A DNA stretch of 25,856 nucleotides from a virus, in the IMG/VR virus record IMGVR_UViG_3300047276_000327, positions 1 to 25,856 of that record. One strand, given 5' to 3'. Below, piece by piece: positions 1 through 6,879 of this stretch. The notes below the pieces were generated by a model that was not told where the DNA came from, did not search any database, and saw only the letters and a list, made by a program, of their open reading frames with translations. The position numbers and the translations under genes are program-made. Within the stretch, counting starts at the first letter, position 1, and every line of letters begins with the position of its first letter.

Positions 1-1376
1 ACAATGGACAAAAATCAATTAGCGGAACCAGAACTTCTTACGGAGCAACATACACAACTAATGATGTAATTGGCGTAGCATTAGATTTAGATTCTGGCAC
101 ACAAACAATTACATTTTATAAGAACAATTCATCTCAGGGTTCAATAAATTTACCGTCTGCAGGTCAAACGTGGATAGTTGCAACAGATTATTCTGAATCT
201 GGAACTCATGTTACCAACTTCGGTCAAAGAGCCTTTGCCTACACCGCCCCCTCTGGCTTCAAAGCACTCTGCACACAGAATCTGCCTACGCCTACCATAG
301 GCGCAACTAGCACGACACAGGCGAATGATTACTTTGATACGGTTTTGTATACTGGTACTAGTGCGACTCAGAATATTACTAGTTTAGGTTTTCAGCCTGA
401 TTGGGTATGGATTAAAATTAGAAATCAAGCCTATTCTCATAACACTTATGACGCAGTAAGAGGGGCAAACAAAAGATTACGACAAAATCAAACAGGAGCA
501 GAGGCAACTGTAACAGACCAACTAATGTCTTTTAACTCAAACGGGTTTACATTAGGTGCTGATTCTGGTGCAGAAGTAAACAGTAGTGGAAACACATTCG
601 TAGCATGGAACTGGAAAGCCAACGGTGCTGGCTCCTCAAACACGGCTGGCACTATTACCAGCACAGTCAGCGCGAATACGACTAGCGGGTTCTCGATTGT
701 TACTTATACGGGTAACGGTACAAATGGAGCAACAATTGGGCATGGTCTTGGCAGCACACCAAAAATGTTCATCACTAAAAATCGTAACGGATACAATTCA
801 TCTAATGGTTTTGCTGACTGGTCTGTATATCATGTAAATTCGCCTGTTTACACTGGTGGAGCGGCAATCGATGGAACTGCAAGACAGGCTTTATGGCTAC
901 ACCAAACTGCTGCCGCTAGTAACGGTGTTGGTGGTTTTCCAAAGGGGCCAACAAGTACGGTGTTTACACCAAATCAATCGGCATACGACAATGCTTCTGG
1001 TCAAACCTATGTTGCCTATTGCTTTGCCGAGATTGCTGGGTTTAGTGCCTTTGGTAGTTATTCTGGTAATAGTTCTGCGGATGGGCCGTTTGTCTATACA
1101 GGATTTAGACCAAGGTATGTGCTGATTAAAATTGCATCTGGAGGTTCTGGTTCTTGGGACATACACGATACCGCTCGGTCTCCATACAACGTAATGCAAG
1201 CACAATTGTATGCTGATCAGAGTGCGGCAGAAGCGTCTAATAGTGTTCAGATTTTGGATGCACTTTCTAACGGTTTCAAAATTCGTGGTTCATCAGGAGA
1301 CATGAACCTTAGTGGCGCAACTTATATCTACGCAGCCTTTGCCGAACATCCCTTTAAGTATTCTCTTGCGAGGTAA
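1..1376 (+). CDS. Tail fibre / receptor-binding protein, C-terminal part (SPRY plus repeated beta modules)
   Basis: The reading frame is open from base 3, so the gene begins outside the window; 457 codons are visible. A methionine-like TTG at 345 is internal, not the start. The first ~50 residues match the end of a SPRY domain (NDVIGVALDLDSGTQTITFYKN). A linker typical of aquatic phage fibres (FKALCTQNLPTPT) follows. Then come three related beta-rich modules, each opening with a Y-T-G pattern and a 'P-x-x-V/M-x-I-K' strand and closing with T-[FY]-[VI]-[AY]-[WYA]: roughly residues 114-210, 215-345 and 346-457. Such proteins form the distal fibre that binds the host surface. The gene is visibly richer in A and T than its neighbours, which suggests exchange of a host-range module. 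The assignment as a fibre is confident; the receptor cannot be told. Confidence 0.8.
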   Translation, partial: NGQKSISGTRTSYGATYTTNDVIGVALDLDSGTQTITFYKNNSSQGSINLPSAGQTWIVATDYSESGTHVTNFGQRAFAYTAPSGFKALCTQNLPTPTIGATSTTQANDYFDTVLYTGTSATQNITSLGFQPDWVWIKIRNQAYSHNTYDAVRGANKRLRQNQTGAEATVTDQLMSFNSNGFTLGADSGAEVNSSGNTFVAWNWKANGAGSSNTAGTITSTVSANTTSGFSIVTYTGNGTNGATIGHGLGSTPKMFITKNRNGYNSSNGFADWSVYHVNSPVYTGGAAIDGTARQALWLHQTAAASNGVGGFPKGPTSTVFTPNQSAYDNASGQTYVAYCFAEIAGFSAFGSYSGNSSADGPFVYTGFRPRYVLIKIASGGSGSWDIHDTARSPYNVMQAQLYADQSAAEASNSVQILDALSNGFKIRGSSGDMNLSGATYIYAAFAEHPFKYSLAR

Positions 1377-1378
1377 TC

Positions 1379-1894
1379 ATGTTTCAACTAAACGGTAATC
1401 CCATATCAATCGACTCTGAACAAGTCATCGGTGGTATTCGCTACCCGCACCTGCGTGACCCAGTCCTGCGTGAGCAGTTAGGCGTGATTGAGGTAGCAGA
1501 CCCAGAGCAGTATGACCAACGGTTCTACTGGGGCGTAGGCAATCCTAAGTTGCTGAATGACCGTGAGGAAGTAGACCAAGATGGCAACCCCATGTATGTC
1601 AAGGTTTACGATGCGGCTACACAAAGCATGGTGGACTCGACAGAGCGTCTGGTTGCCAAAGGACTCAAGAGCCAATGGATTGCACAGGTCAAGGACACGG
1701 CTGGCAAGATGCTTGCCCAGACTGACTGGATGGTAGTGCGTAAGGCTGAGCGCAATGTCGCTATACCCGCAGATGTTGTCGCTAAACGGGCGGCGATTGT
1801 GGCTGAGTGCGATAGGCTAGAGACTGCGATTGCGGCTTGCACGACTGTCGAGGCTTTGATTGCGGTGGTTGGCAACCAAGGATGGCCCGCATAA
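1379..1894 (+). CDS. Tail fibre assembly chaperone-like protein
   Basis: This 171-aa protein starts 2 nt after the fibre stop codon. The central block AQTDWMVVRKAERNVAIPAD followed by VVAKRAAI resembles the 'TDW..x..R' C-terminal region of phage tail fibre assembly proteins, and the last part (residues ~130-171) looks helical. Such proteins usually sit directly behind the fibre gene and help it fold or trimerise. The role is inferred from this resemblance and position. The N-terminal part (residues 1-70), with many charged and aromatic residues, is not recognised. Its stop codon overlaps the next start (TAATG). Confidence 0.6.
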   Translation: MFQLNGNPISIDSEQVIGGIRYPHLRDPVLREQLGVIEVADPEQYDQRFYWGVGNPKLLNDREEVDQDGNPMYVKVYDAATQSMVDSTERLVAKGLKSQWIAQVKDTAGKMLAQTDWMVVRKAERNVAIPADVVAKRAAIVAECDRLETAIAACTTVEALIAVVGNQGWPA

Positions 1895-2079
1895 TGGCTA
1901 CAATCGTAGAGGTCAAAGGCCAACTTGACACCCACGAAGCTGTCTGTGCTGAACGCTACCTGGGAATCAACGCCAGGCTCAAGCGCATTGAGCTTGGATT
2001 GATTGGTGCGGCAACCGCACTCATTGCCACAATGGGGTGGGCGATCAATCTTCTGATTAACTTAGTGGCAAAGCTGTGA
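1894..2079 (+). CDS. Small membrane protein, XhlA-like (helix plus one TM)
   Basis: The start was set at ATG 1894, which overlaps the previous stop by one base (TAATG); an in-frame ATG at 1882 and an open frame from 1837 also exist. The 61-aa product has a polar helical N-half (residues 1-33; VKGQLDTHEAV...RLKRIELGL) and one strongly hydrophobic segment (residues ~34-58). This is the layout of the XhlA/haemolysin-type small proteins in phage lysis cassettes, which associate with the membrane and assist the holin. It opens the lysis gene block. The exact role is inferred from shape and place only. Confidence 0.6.
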   Translation: MATIVEVKGQLDTHEAVCAERYLGINARLKRIELGLIGAATALIATMGWAINLLINLVAKL

Positions 2080-2162
2080 AATTTTTAGGCAGGTTATTGG
2101 TCGCAGCTGGCCTGCATCTACAACGCATTGGATACAGGCTCACCCGTGACAAAGCTACCTGA
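2076..2162 (+). CDS. Possible 28-aa basic peptide in the lysis cassette
   Basis: A GTG at 2076 overlaps the upstream TGA (GTGA), the coupling arrangement used repeatedly in this cassette. The frame encodes 28 aa with a short apolar stretch (FLGRLLVAAGL) followed by a basic amphipathic tail (RIGYRLTRDK). It bridges the 48-bp gap between the 61-aa membrane gene and the next gene and overlaps that gene's possible GTG start at 2146. It could be a real small membrane-active peptide or just a coupling ORF that carries ribosomes to 2146. Nothing else supports it. Confidence 0.35.
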   Translation: MKFLGRLLVAAGLHLQRIGYRLTRDKAT

Positions 2163-2604
2163 CCCAGGGAACCCAGCAGACGTAGCCAGGCAGGCCCTGG
2201 GTGGCATCAAAGAGGCCATCAAGGTTGGCCGCGAGATCAAGCAGACCGGTGCCGAGGTCTCCAGCTTTCTCGATGAGGAGGCCAGAGCTCGCATTGCCTG
2301 GAAGCGAAAGCAGCTCCAGCTGCAGCGCCGGGGTGACCTGGTATTCATCGATGCCGCCAACGAGTACCGCGAGGTGCGAAAGATTAGGGCAGCCGAGGAG
2401 GGGATGTACCAGGATGTTGAGAAAGAGTTTGGCAAAGCCGCGGTCAACGAAGTCAAAACATTGATCACACAGATGCGAAAAGAAAACAAGATACTTGACC
2501 ATGAGTTCCAGCGCCTGCGAGCTGAAGAGCGGCTCACCTGGATCATTATCTTTGTGCTATCTGGAATCATCTACGCAACATTCAAGCTGATGGGTGCGTG
2601 GTGA
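2128..2604 (+). CDS. Coiled-coil protein with C-terminal membrane anchor
   Basis: Up to 158 aa from a TTG at 2128. A GTG at 2146, giving 152 aa and beginning MTKLPDPGNP, is equally plausible and would be coupled to the 28-aa ORF. The body (residues ~25-130) is very rich in charged residues with heptad-like spacing, so a long coiled coil is likely. Residues ~136-154 (LTWIIIFVLSGIIYATF) form one transmembrane segment near the C-terminus. The gene sits inside the lysis cassette and its TGA overlaps the next GTG. A membrane-anchored coiled coil here could act in lysis (spanin-like function), but the anchor is at the opposite end from that of Rz-type i-spanins. I do not recognise the family. Confidence 0.7.
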   Translation: MDTGSPVTKLPDPGNPADVARQALGGIKEAIKVGREIKQTGAEVSSFLDEEARARIAWKRKQLQLQRRGDLVFIDAANEYREVRKIRAAEEGMYQDVEKEFGKAAVNEVKTLITQMRKENKILDHEFQRLRAEERLTWIIIFVLSGIIYATFKLMGAW

Positions 2605-3041
2605 CAACCATTGCTGCAAATTTTTTGACAGGTGAGATGGCCGCGGATTCAATGGTCAGCTCGGACGATAGCTACTATCTGATAAACAAATTGCGCCGAG
2701 GCAAGGGCTGTATCTACGGTGGCGCGGGGGACTTTGAGAAGTTGCTCAAGTTCTACCAGGTGCTAGACCAGGGCGGGGACTTGGATTCGGATACAGACAT
2801 CAGCATTCTGATGCTCAACGCACAGGGACTGTGGGTATATGAGAGCTCTGTCATACCTGTACCAATCAAAAATCCATTCTTTGCTATTGGAACCGGGGCC
2901 GGGTACGCAATGGGGGCCATGCACCTGGGCAAGAGCCCACGCGAGGCCGTAGAGATTGCCTGTATGTACGACACCAGCTCGCACGGGCCAATCGATGAGA
3001 TGAAATTGGAGAGAGTGCGTGGCACGAAAAAAAATACCTGA
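2601..3041 (+). CDS. HslV / 20S proteasome-like Ntn hydrolase
   Basis: GTG 2601 overlaps the preceding TGA (GTGA) and gives a protein beginning M-T-T-I-A-A-N, the same T-T-I start as mature HslV; a GTG one codon upstream would bury the threonine. Counting from Thr1 after Met removal, Asp15 (AADSM) and Lys29 (INKLRR) fall where HslV has Asp17 and Lys33. The block FAIGTGAGYAMGAM matches the HslV/proteasome beta segment around its AIGSGG motif. The length, 146 aa, is shorter than HslV (~175). These enzymes use the N-terminal threonine as nucleophile to cut peptides, usually inside an ATPase-gated barrel. No partner ATPase is visible, and the location among lysis genes gives no clear substrate. 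The fold call is fairly sure; activity is inference. Confidence 0.75.
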   Translation: MTTIAANFLTGEMAADSMVSSDDSYYLINKLRRGKGCIYGGAGDFEKLLKFYQVLDQGGDLDSDTDISILMLNAQGLWVYESSVIPVPIKNPFFAIGTGAGYAMGAMHLGKSPREAVEIACMYDTSSHGPIDEMKLERVRGTKKNT

Positions 3042-3960
3042 CGAAGAAATCATTGCGGCTATGAAAAAGTTTGGCAGCTCCAAGCTTGCCGCTGAACATA
3101 TTGGTATGACTGTTCGGGCGCTTTGCCACCGCAAGGCAAAAATTCAAGAACAATATGGCGTTGTGTTGCCAGCTTTCTCAGCGAAACAACACACCGTTGC
3201 CAACACATACATTCCAGATAATCGCAGGGTGATCCAGCACACAGTAGACAATGGCCATGTATTCATTGCCAGCGATTGTCACTACTGGCCAGGTGAATCT
3301 ACCGTAGCTCACAAGGCGTTTGTCAAATTGCTAACTGAGTTCAAGAGCAAAACTTTGATCCTCAACGGGGACGTTTTTGACGGGGCTAGGATTAGCCGTC
3401 ACGCTTCCTTGATGGGTACTAACCCACCAACACCAAAGCAAGAGCTTGAGGCTTGCCAGGATCGATTAGACGAGATTGCAAAGGCATCAAAGAACGCAAT
3501 CAAACTCTGGACTTACGGCAACCATGACGTTAGATTATTTAATTACATTGCCCAGAACGCACCGGAGTTATCTGAGTTCAGCGACTTGTTTTCGTACTTC
3601 CCTGGGTGGCACACAGGATGGAGAATAGACATCAACAAAGATGTGGTTGTCAAACATCGATGGGCTAACGGTCAACACGCGGTTTATAACAACACTTTAC
3701 GTTCAGGAAAATCATTTGTAACTGGCCACCTGCACAAACTGATGGTGACACCGTGGACGGACTATAACGGGCGCAGATACGGCGTAGACACGGGAACCCT
3801 TGCAGAGCCTACTGGAGACCAATTTGTGTATGTAGAAGAAAACCCTGTTAACTGGTGTGCGGGGTTCTGCGTGCTCACGTTTGAAAACGGCAAGCTGCTG
3901 CCACCAGAGCTCTGTGAGGTGATCAATGGCGTGGCCTACTTTAGGGGCCAGCGTGTATGA
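3019..3960 (+). CDS. Calcineurin-like metallophosphoesterase with N-terminal HTH
   Basis: This 313-aa protein starts at GTG 3019 behind a GAGAG ribosome site and overlaps the previous gene by 23 nt. Metal-binding motifs appear in the usual order: D86-x-H88 (ASDCHYW), GD-x2-D at 117-121 (LNGDVFDG), GNHD at 167-170, H213 (VKHRW) and GHLH at 236-239. This is the complete set for a two-metal phosphoesterase. Residues ~6-45 form a helix-turn-helix-like segment (DEEIIAAMKKFGSSKLAAEHIG, with recognition helix near TVRALCHRKAKI), suggesting nucleic acid contact. Members hydrolyse phosphomono- or diesters, sometimes of nucleic acids. Why it sits in the lysis cassette is unclear; possibly this block also collects accessory genes. 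The substrate is unknown. Confidence 0.85.
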   Translation: MARKKIPDEEIIAAMKKFGSSKLAAEHIGMTVRALCHRKAKIQEQYGVVLPAFSAKQHTVANTYIPDNRRVIQHTVDNGHVFIASDCHYWPGESTVAHKAFVKLLTEFKSKTLILNGDVFDGARISRHASLMGTNPPTPKQELEACQDRLDEIAKASKNAIKLWTYGNHDVRLFNYIAQNAPELSEFSDLFSYFPGWHTGWRIDINKDVVVKHRWANGQHAVYNNTLRSGKSFVTGHLHKLMVTPWTDYNGRRYGVDTGTLAEPTGDQFVYVEENPVNWCAGFCVLTFENGKLLPPELCEVINGVAYFRGQRV

Positions 3961-4103
3961 GTCCGTGGCTTATTATTTTTGTTGGCTGTGTCTACGCCTA
4001 CATAGGATTTGAACAGGGCACCAAAGGCAATCTAGCGATGGCCATTGTGTTTGCCGGGTACGCCTTTAGCAACATTGGTTTATATCTCGCAACGAAAGGA
4101 TAA
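3957..4103 (+). CDS. Small two-TM membrane protein, holin-associated
   Basis: An ATG at 3957 overlaps the phosphoesterase stop (ATGA), and the frame runs 48 codons to TAA 4101-4103, two bases before the holin start. The product has two hydrophobic segments, residues 3-17 (PWLIIFVGCVYAYIG) and ~27-45 (AMAIVFAGYAFSNIGLYLA), joined by a short polar loop (EQGTKGN). Size and position directly before a holin suggest an antiholin or a second small holin. No family is recognised. The junctions on both sides argue strongly that it is translated. Confidence 0.65.
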   Translation: MSPWLIIFVGCVYAYIGFEQGTKGNLAMAIVFAGYAFSNIGLYLATKG

Positions 4104-4105
4104 CA

Positions 4106-4546
4106 ATGCTACCAATCGCAGCTCTACTCTCAATCGGAGAGAAAGTTCTCGACAAGGTTCTGCCTGATCCAGGCGCGAAGGCAGAGGCTCAGGCCAAACT
4201 GATGGAGATGGCGCAGAAGGGCCAGCTCGCGGAGCTTGAATCTCATGTCAAGGAAATGGACTCAGCTCGCAAGCGCGAGATTGAGATTGCCACCAGCGCA
4301 GCTGCTCCAATACTTAACAAAATTGTTACACCCATCTTGGCGCTTGGTACCGTGGGGCTCACGTTCATTTTGTTTGCGGTCATTATTTTTGTGGACGTTG
4401 ACGCTAACTCCAAGGACATTCTGATCTATGTCCTGGGCGCGCTGACTAGCGCAGTCACAATGGTGCTGGGCTACTACTTTGGATCGAGCGCGGGATCGAA
4501 AGAAAAGAGCCAGCAGCTCGATGAGATCTTGGAGAAGAAGAAATGA
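4106..4546 (+). CDS. Holin, 3TM superfamily type
   Basis: The 146-aa product has a helical polar N-terminal region with GAKAEAQAKL (residues 23-32), then hydrophobic segments at ~73-97 and ~104-126. A GSSAGSKEKS turn and a charged C-terminus (LDEILEKKK) follow. The GAKAEAQAKL and FGSSAGSKEKS signatures are typical of the phage 3TM holin family. Holins form membrane lesions at a set time and release the endolysin to the cell wall. The next gene, an endolysin, overlaps its stop by 4 nt (ATGA), a classic holin-endolysin pairing. The start is supported by spacing to the upstream gene and by AAAGGA before it. Confidence 0.85.
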   Translation: MLPIAALLSIGEKVLDKVLPDPGAKAEAQAKLMEMAQKGQLAELESHVKEMDSARKREIEIATSAAAPILNKIVTPILALGTVGLTFILFAVIIFVDVDANSKDILIYVLGALTSAVTMVLGYYFGSSAGSKEKSQQLDEILEKKK

Positions 4547-5007
4547 ACCTGACGGCCAACTTTACGCTGTCTGAGATGGTTAAGAGCGAGACAGCTCTGC
4601 GCCACGACATGGACAACACGCCGGGCGAGGCAGAGATTGCGTCCCTGCGCCTGCTGTGCGAGAAGATACTCCAGCCGGTGCGCGAGCACTACGGCAAGGG
4701 TGTCAAGGTCAACTCAGGCTTTAGGCACCCAGAGGTCAATGCCAAGGTGGGTGGCTCCAAGACCTCGGATCATTGCAAAGGTCAGGCCGCCGACATCGAG
4801 ATACCAGGCGTGGCTAACGCAGACCTGGCCGCGCACATTGTTGATACCCACAAGTTCACCCAGGTCATTCTAGAGTTCTACACGCCTGGGGTTCCTGACA
4901 GCGGGTGGGTTCATGTGAGCTACGACCCGGCGAACCTGAAGAACCAGGTTCTAACAGCAACCAAGAAGGACGGGAAGACGGTCTATCTCCCCGGCCTTGT
5001 TGCTTAG
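4543..5007 (+). CDS. Endolysin, peptidase M15A (D-Ala-D-Ala/L-Ala-D-Glu type)
   Basis: The 154-aa protein has the M15A zinc site: SGFR at residues 58-61, then SDHCKGQAADI with H77 and D84 as ligands, and H124 in GWVHVSY as the third ligand. The N-terminal LSEMVKSETA is also typical of phage M15A endolysins. It cleaves cross-linking or stem peptides of peptidoglycan once the holin has opened the membrane. There is no signal peptide or SAR segment, so export depends on the holin. It ends in TAG 5005-5007, which overlaps by 4 bases the stop of recT on the other strand; no terminator lies between the two convergent units. Confidence 0.9.
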   Translation: MNLTANFTLSEMVKSETALRHDMDNTPGEAEIASLRLLCEKILQPVREHYGKGVKVNSGFRHPEVNAKVGGSKTSDHCKGQAADIEIPGVANADLAAHIVDTHKFTQVILEFYTPGVPDSGWVHVSYDPANLKNQVLTATKKDGKTVYLPGLVA

Positions 5008-5975
5008 TTCTTCTCAGCTGCGGCCATCTCTTTGAGTGGTGTGACAAACTTGGCCAGAGCTGCGGTGAGCTCCATGCGCTGCTCGACTGACAGTTTCTTG
5101 AGCGGCTCGGTATTAGAGTTCCTCAACTTCTGTAGACCATCGAGCCTGGCTTGAGCTGATGCCTTACCAGCTTTTGCGACCTTACCAACGAGCTCTAGAT
5201 AGCTTGCAACCCAGCCATCGGCGTTCTCGCAGGGTCTCGGATCGCCACCAGGAATCTGGAGCTCCCACGCAACGCCTGCCTCGATGGCCTCGGACAGCTC
5301 CACCGGCTCCAAGACCTGCTCCGGTGGCTGATCCAACGATTCGGATGGTGTTTGTAACTCCTCAGATGGTGTTTTGGTGGCGGGAGGAGCAAGAGCATCC
5401 AAAGGATTAGAGGGCCGTGGCGGGGTTATGTCTTTCTCCCCTTGGCTCGGATAGTCCTGTGCCTCTTCAACGGTAACCAGACCCTTTAAAACGTCTGGGA
5501 AAGCATCTCGCAAGGCAAACCCACGGGCTCGCATCTGCATCATCCGCTTAGGGTATGCCTGCCAGGGGCCGGCCTTGCCCCAGAGCCCAGCTCGCTTGGC
5601 ATCTTCGACCGAGAACTTGACCGTCACAGGCGTGCGGCCCTTGCGCCTGGCCACGCAAATGGCCACCGGGTTGGGGCTGCCCTCGCCCTCAAAGTATTCC
5701 TCGATGTTCTCGCAGACGGGGCTGGCCTGAACTAGCGCCATTGCCGCGTCTCCATAAACGCTGGGCTTGCCATTGATGCAGGCAATGTTCTGCAACGCCT
5801 GGAGCGGCGCCAGGCCCAGCTCGCGGCCCCATTGCACGGCCACCAATACATCTTCTGGCTTGCCTTGGTAAGCCTTGGGAACCATCTGTGACTTGGCCAG
5901 CATTTCAGAAAAGCGCATGGCCTCATCAAGGGTGACGGGCGCAAAGCCCTGGTTACTTGTTGTTGCTAGTTGCAT
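5004..5975 (-). CDS. recT: RecT-like single-strand annealing protein
   Basis: The first ~185 residues match the phage RecT-type annealing proteins: LAKSQMVPKAYQGKPEDV, GLAPLQALQNIACINGKPSVYGDAA, then KRAGLWGKAGPWQAYPKRMM and ARGFALRDAFPDVLKGL. The rest is a proline- and glutamate-rich linker (~190-235) and a helical C-terminal part that is less conserved. RecT anneals complementary single strands exposed by a 5'-3' exonuclease, here the YqaJ-type enzyme of the same operon. It is the last gene of the leftward transcript. Its start overlaps the preceding 69-aa gene by 23 nt and is preceded by GGAGAAACAAA on its own strand. Confidence 0.85.
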   Translation of the reverse strand: MQLATTSNQGFAPVTLDEAMRFSEMLAKSQMVPKAYQGKPEDVLVAVQWGRELGLAPLQALQNIACINGKPSVYGDAAMALVQASPVCENIEEYFEGEGSPNPVAICVARRKGRTPVTVKFSVEDAKRAGLWGKAGPWQAYPKRMMQMRARGFALRDAFPDVLKGLVTVEEAQDYPSQGEKDITPPRPSNPLDALAPPATKTPSEELQTPSESLDQPPEQVLEPVELSEAIEAGVAWELQIPGGDPRPCENADGWVASYLELVGKVAKAGKASAQARLDGLQKLRNSNTEPLKKLSVEQRMELTAALAKFVTPLKEMAAAEKN

Positions 5976-6162
5976 TTTGTTTCTCCTCGATTGCGTAAGT
6001 ATCTATCGTTGTCAACATCACAGTCACAAGCGCGTCCACTACATCCATCGCCCGGTCTCTGTTCATAAAGCTGCCCGGTGTTCTGTTAGCAGCATCGAAA
6101 CACAATGCCTGGAGCTTGAGTGCTGCTTGCAGGCGTGCGTTTATTAGTTTTGTATCACCCAT
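5953..6162 (-). CDS. Small helical protein of the recombination operon, unknown function
   Basis: The 69-aa product begins MGDTKLINARLQAALKLQAL after a strong ribosome site (AGGAGAGGAACA before ATG on its strand). It looks wholly helical, with a polar Asn/Arg-rich middle (NRTPGSFMNRDRAMD) and a C-terminal N-A-T-S-N-N-K tail. It overlaps the previous gene by 8 nt and recT by 23 nt, so translation of the three is probably coupled. I do not recognise the family. A role as a small partner of RecT is possible but unsupported. Confidence 0.65.
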   Translation of the reverse strand: MGDTKLINARLQAALKLQALCFDAANRTPGSFMNRDRAMDVVDALVTVMLTTIDTYAIEEKQNATSNNK

Positions 6163-6535
6163 TGTTCCTCTCCTTTAGTTTGGCTTCGATGGCTTGATAA
6201 AACTGGAACTCATCTACTGTATCTGCGTAGCATCTGTTAATTTCCTCATCCGTCAGCCCAACCCATTCACGCTTTGTGTGCTTGAAATAGATTATCCCAC
6301 CGCAAGTGCATTGAACGGATTGCCAAGGCTCATGTTCACGTTTTGCCGTTTCATCGACACGTTCTTGCGATATGTCGCTGGCGTGTACAGGTGTGGTGTA
6401 GTAATCCCTGACCAGCCGATACGACCCTGATTTTTTCCAACCTGATGCACGACCGCTATCGGTTGTATATTTAACACGCCCATCTTTGGCAATCGCTAAC
6501 CACAGACTCGGCTTTGGCTCCATTGAGATACTCAT
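6155..6535 (-). CDS. Conserved phage protein of unknown function, possible zinc site
   Basis: This 126-aa protein starts at the ATG ending at 6535, which overlaps the upstream gene's TGA (ATGA); a second in-frame ATG lies 4 codons in. Features are a basic N-terminal half (KDGRVKYTTDSGRASGWKKSG), a CTCGG pair of cysteines at ~79-81, and an acidic helical C-terminal segment (WVGLTDEEINRCYADTVDEFQFYQAIEAKL). The 'VGLTDEEI' phrase is frequent in small phage proteins annotated as hypothetical. Two cysteines only are too few for a confident zinc ribbon. No function is proposed. Confidence 0.65.
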   Translation of the reverse strand: MSISMEPKPSLWLAIAKDGRVKYTTDSGRASGWKKSGSYRLVRDYYTTPVHASDISQERVDETAKREHEPWQSVQCTCGGIIYFKHTKREWVGLTDEEINRCYADTVDEFQFYQAIEAKLKERNNG

Positions 6536-6879
6536 AATTCAACCCCAATTCTGCCTGCAATGCTTTCTAGTGGCCCAAAAACAGACTTACTTAATGCAAC
6601 TTTGATTAGTCTCAATGACGCATCAATTATTTCGTCGTGAGTTCCTGGGTCTGCACTTTTTATTGCTTCAAGCGTAAACTGAGCATCTGTTAGTGCTTCA
6701 ATGTCTGCGCTATTTGCTTTAAAAAGCAAGTCAAAGTCTGATTTGCAGTCAGATTCAGACTGCGCTAGTCGGTCACGCAAAGCCTCTACTGTTTCGCGCA
6801 TTTGTTTGTAACTTTTGCTTGATGGTCTACAGCCTTGGATTGTTTCCATTGCCAACTGCATTAATTCACGGTCTGTCAT
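6532..6879 (-). CDS. Helical phage protein of unknown function
   Basis: The 115-aa protein begins MTDRELMQLAMETIQG, an opening seen in many small phage proteins encoded near recombination genes. A likely coiled coil (RETVEALRDRLAQSESDCKSD, residues ~28-48) follows. The C-terminal half carries SLRLIKVALSKSVFGPLESIAGRIG. Its ATG overlaps the exonuclease gene by 4 nt and its TGA overlaps the next ATG, so it is coupled on both sides. The local base composition is somewhat more AT-rich than the neighbouring exonuclease gene. No function is recognised. Confidence 0.65.
   Translation of the reverse strand: MTDRELMQLAMETIQGCRPSSKSYKQMRETVEALRDRLAQSESDCKSDFDLLFKANSADIEALTDAQFTLEAIKSADPGTHDEIIDASLRLIKVALSKSVFGPLESIAGRIGVEL

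Noticed and set aside
1-1376. Diversity-generating retroelement at the fibre gene, as in BPP-1
   Set aside because: No reverse transcriptase, template repeat or accessory gene is found in the window, and I see no adenine-biased repeat pair.
2118-2570. 150-aa minus-strand frame
   Set aside because: Mirrors the coiled-coil lysis gene; Ser/Arg-rich shadow without start signals.
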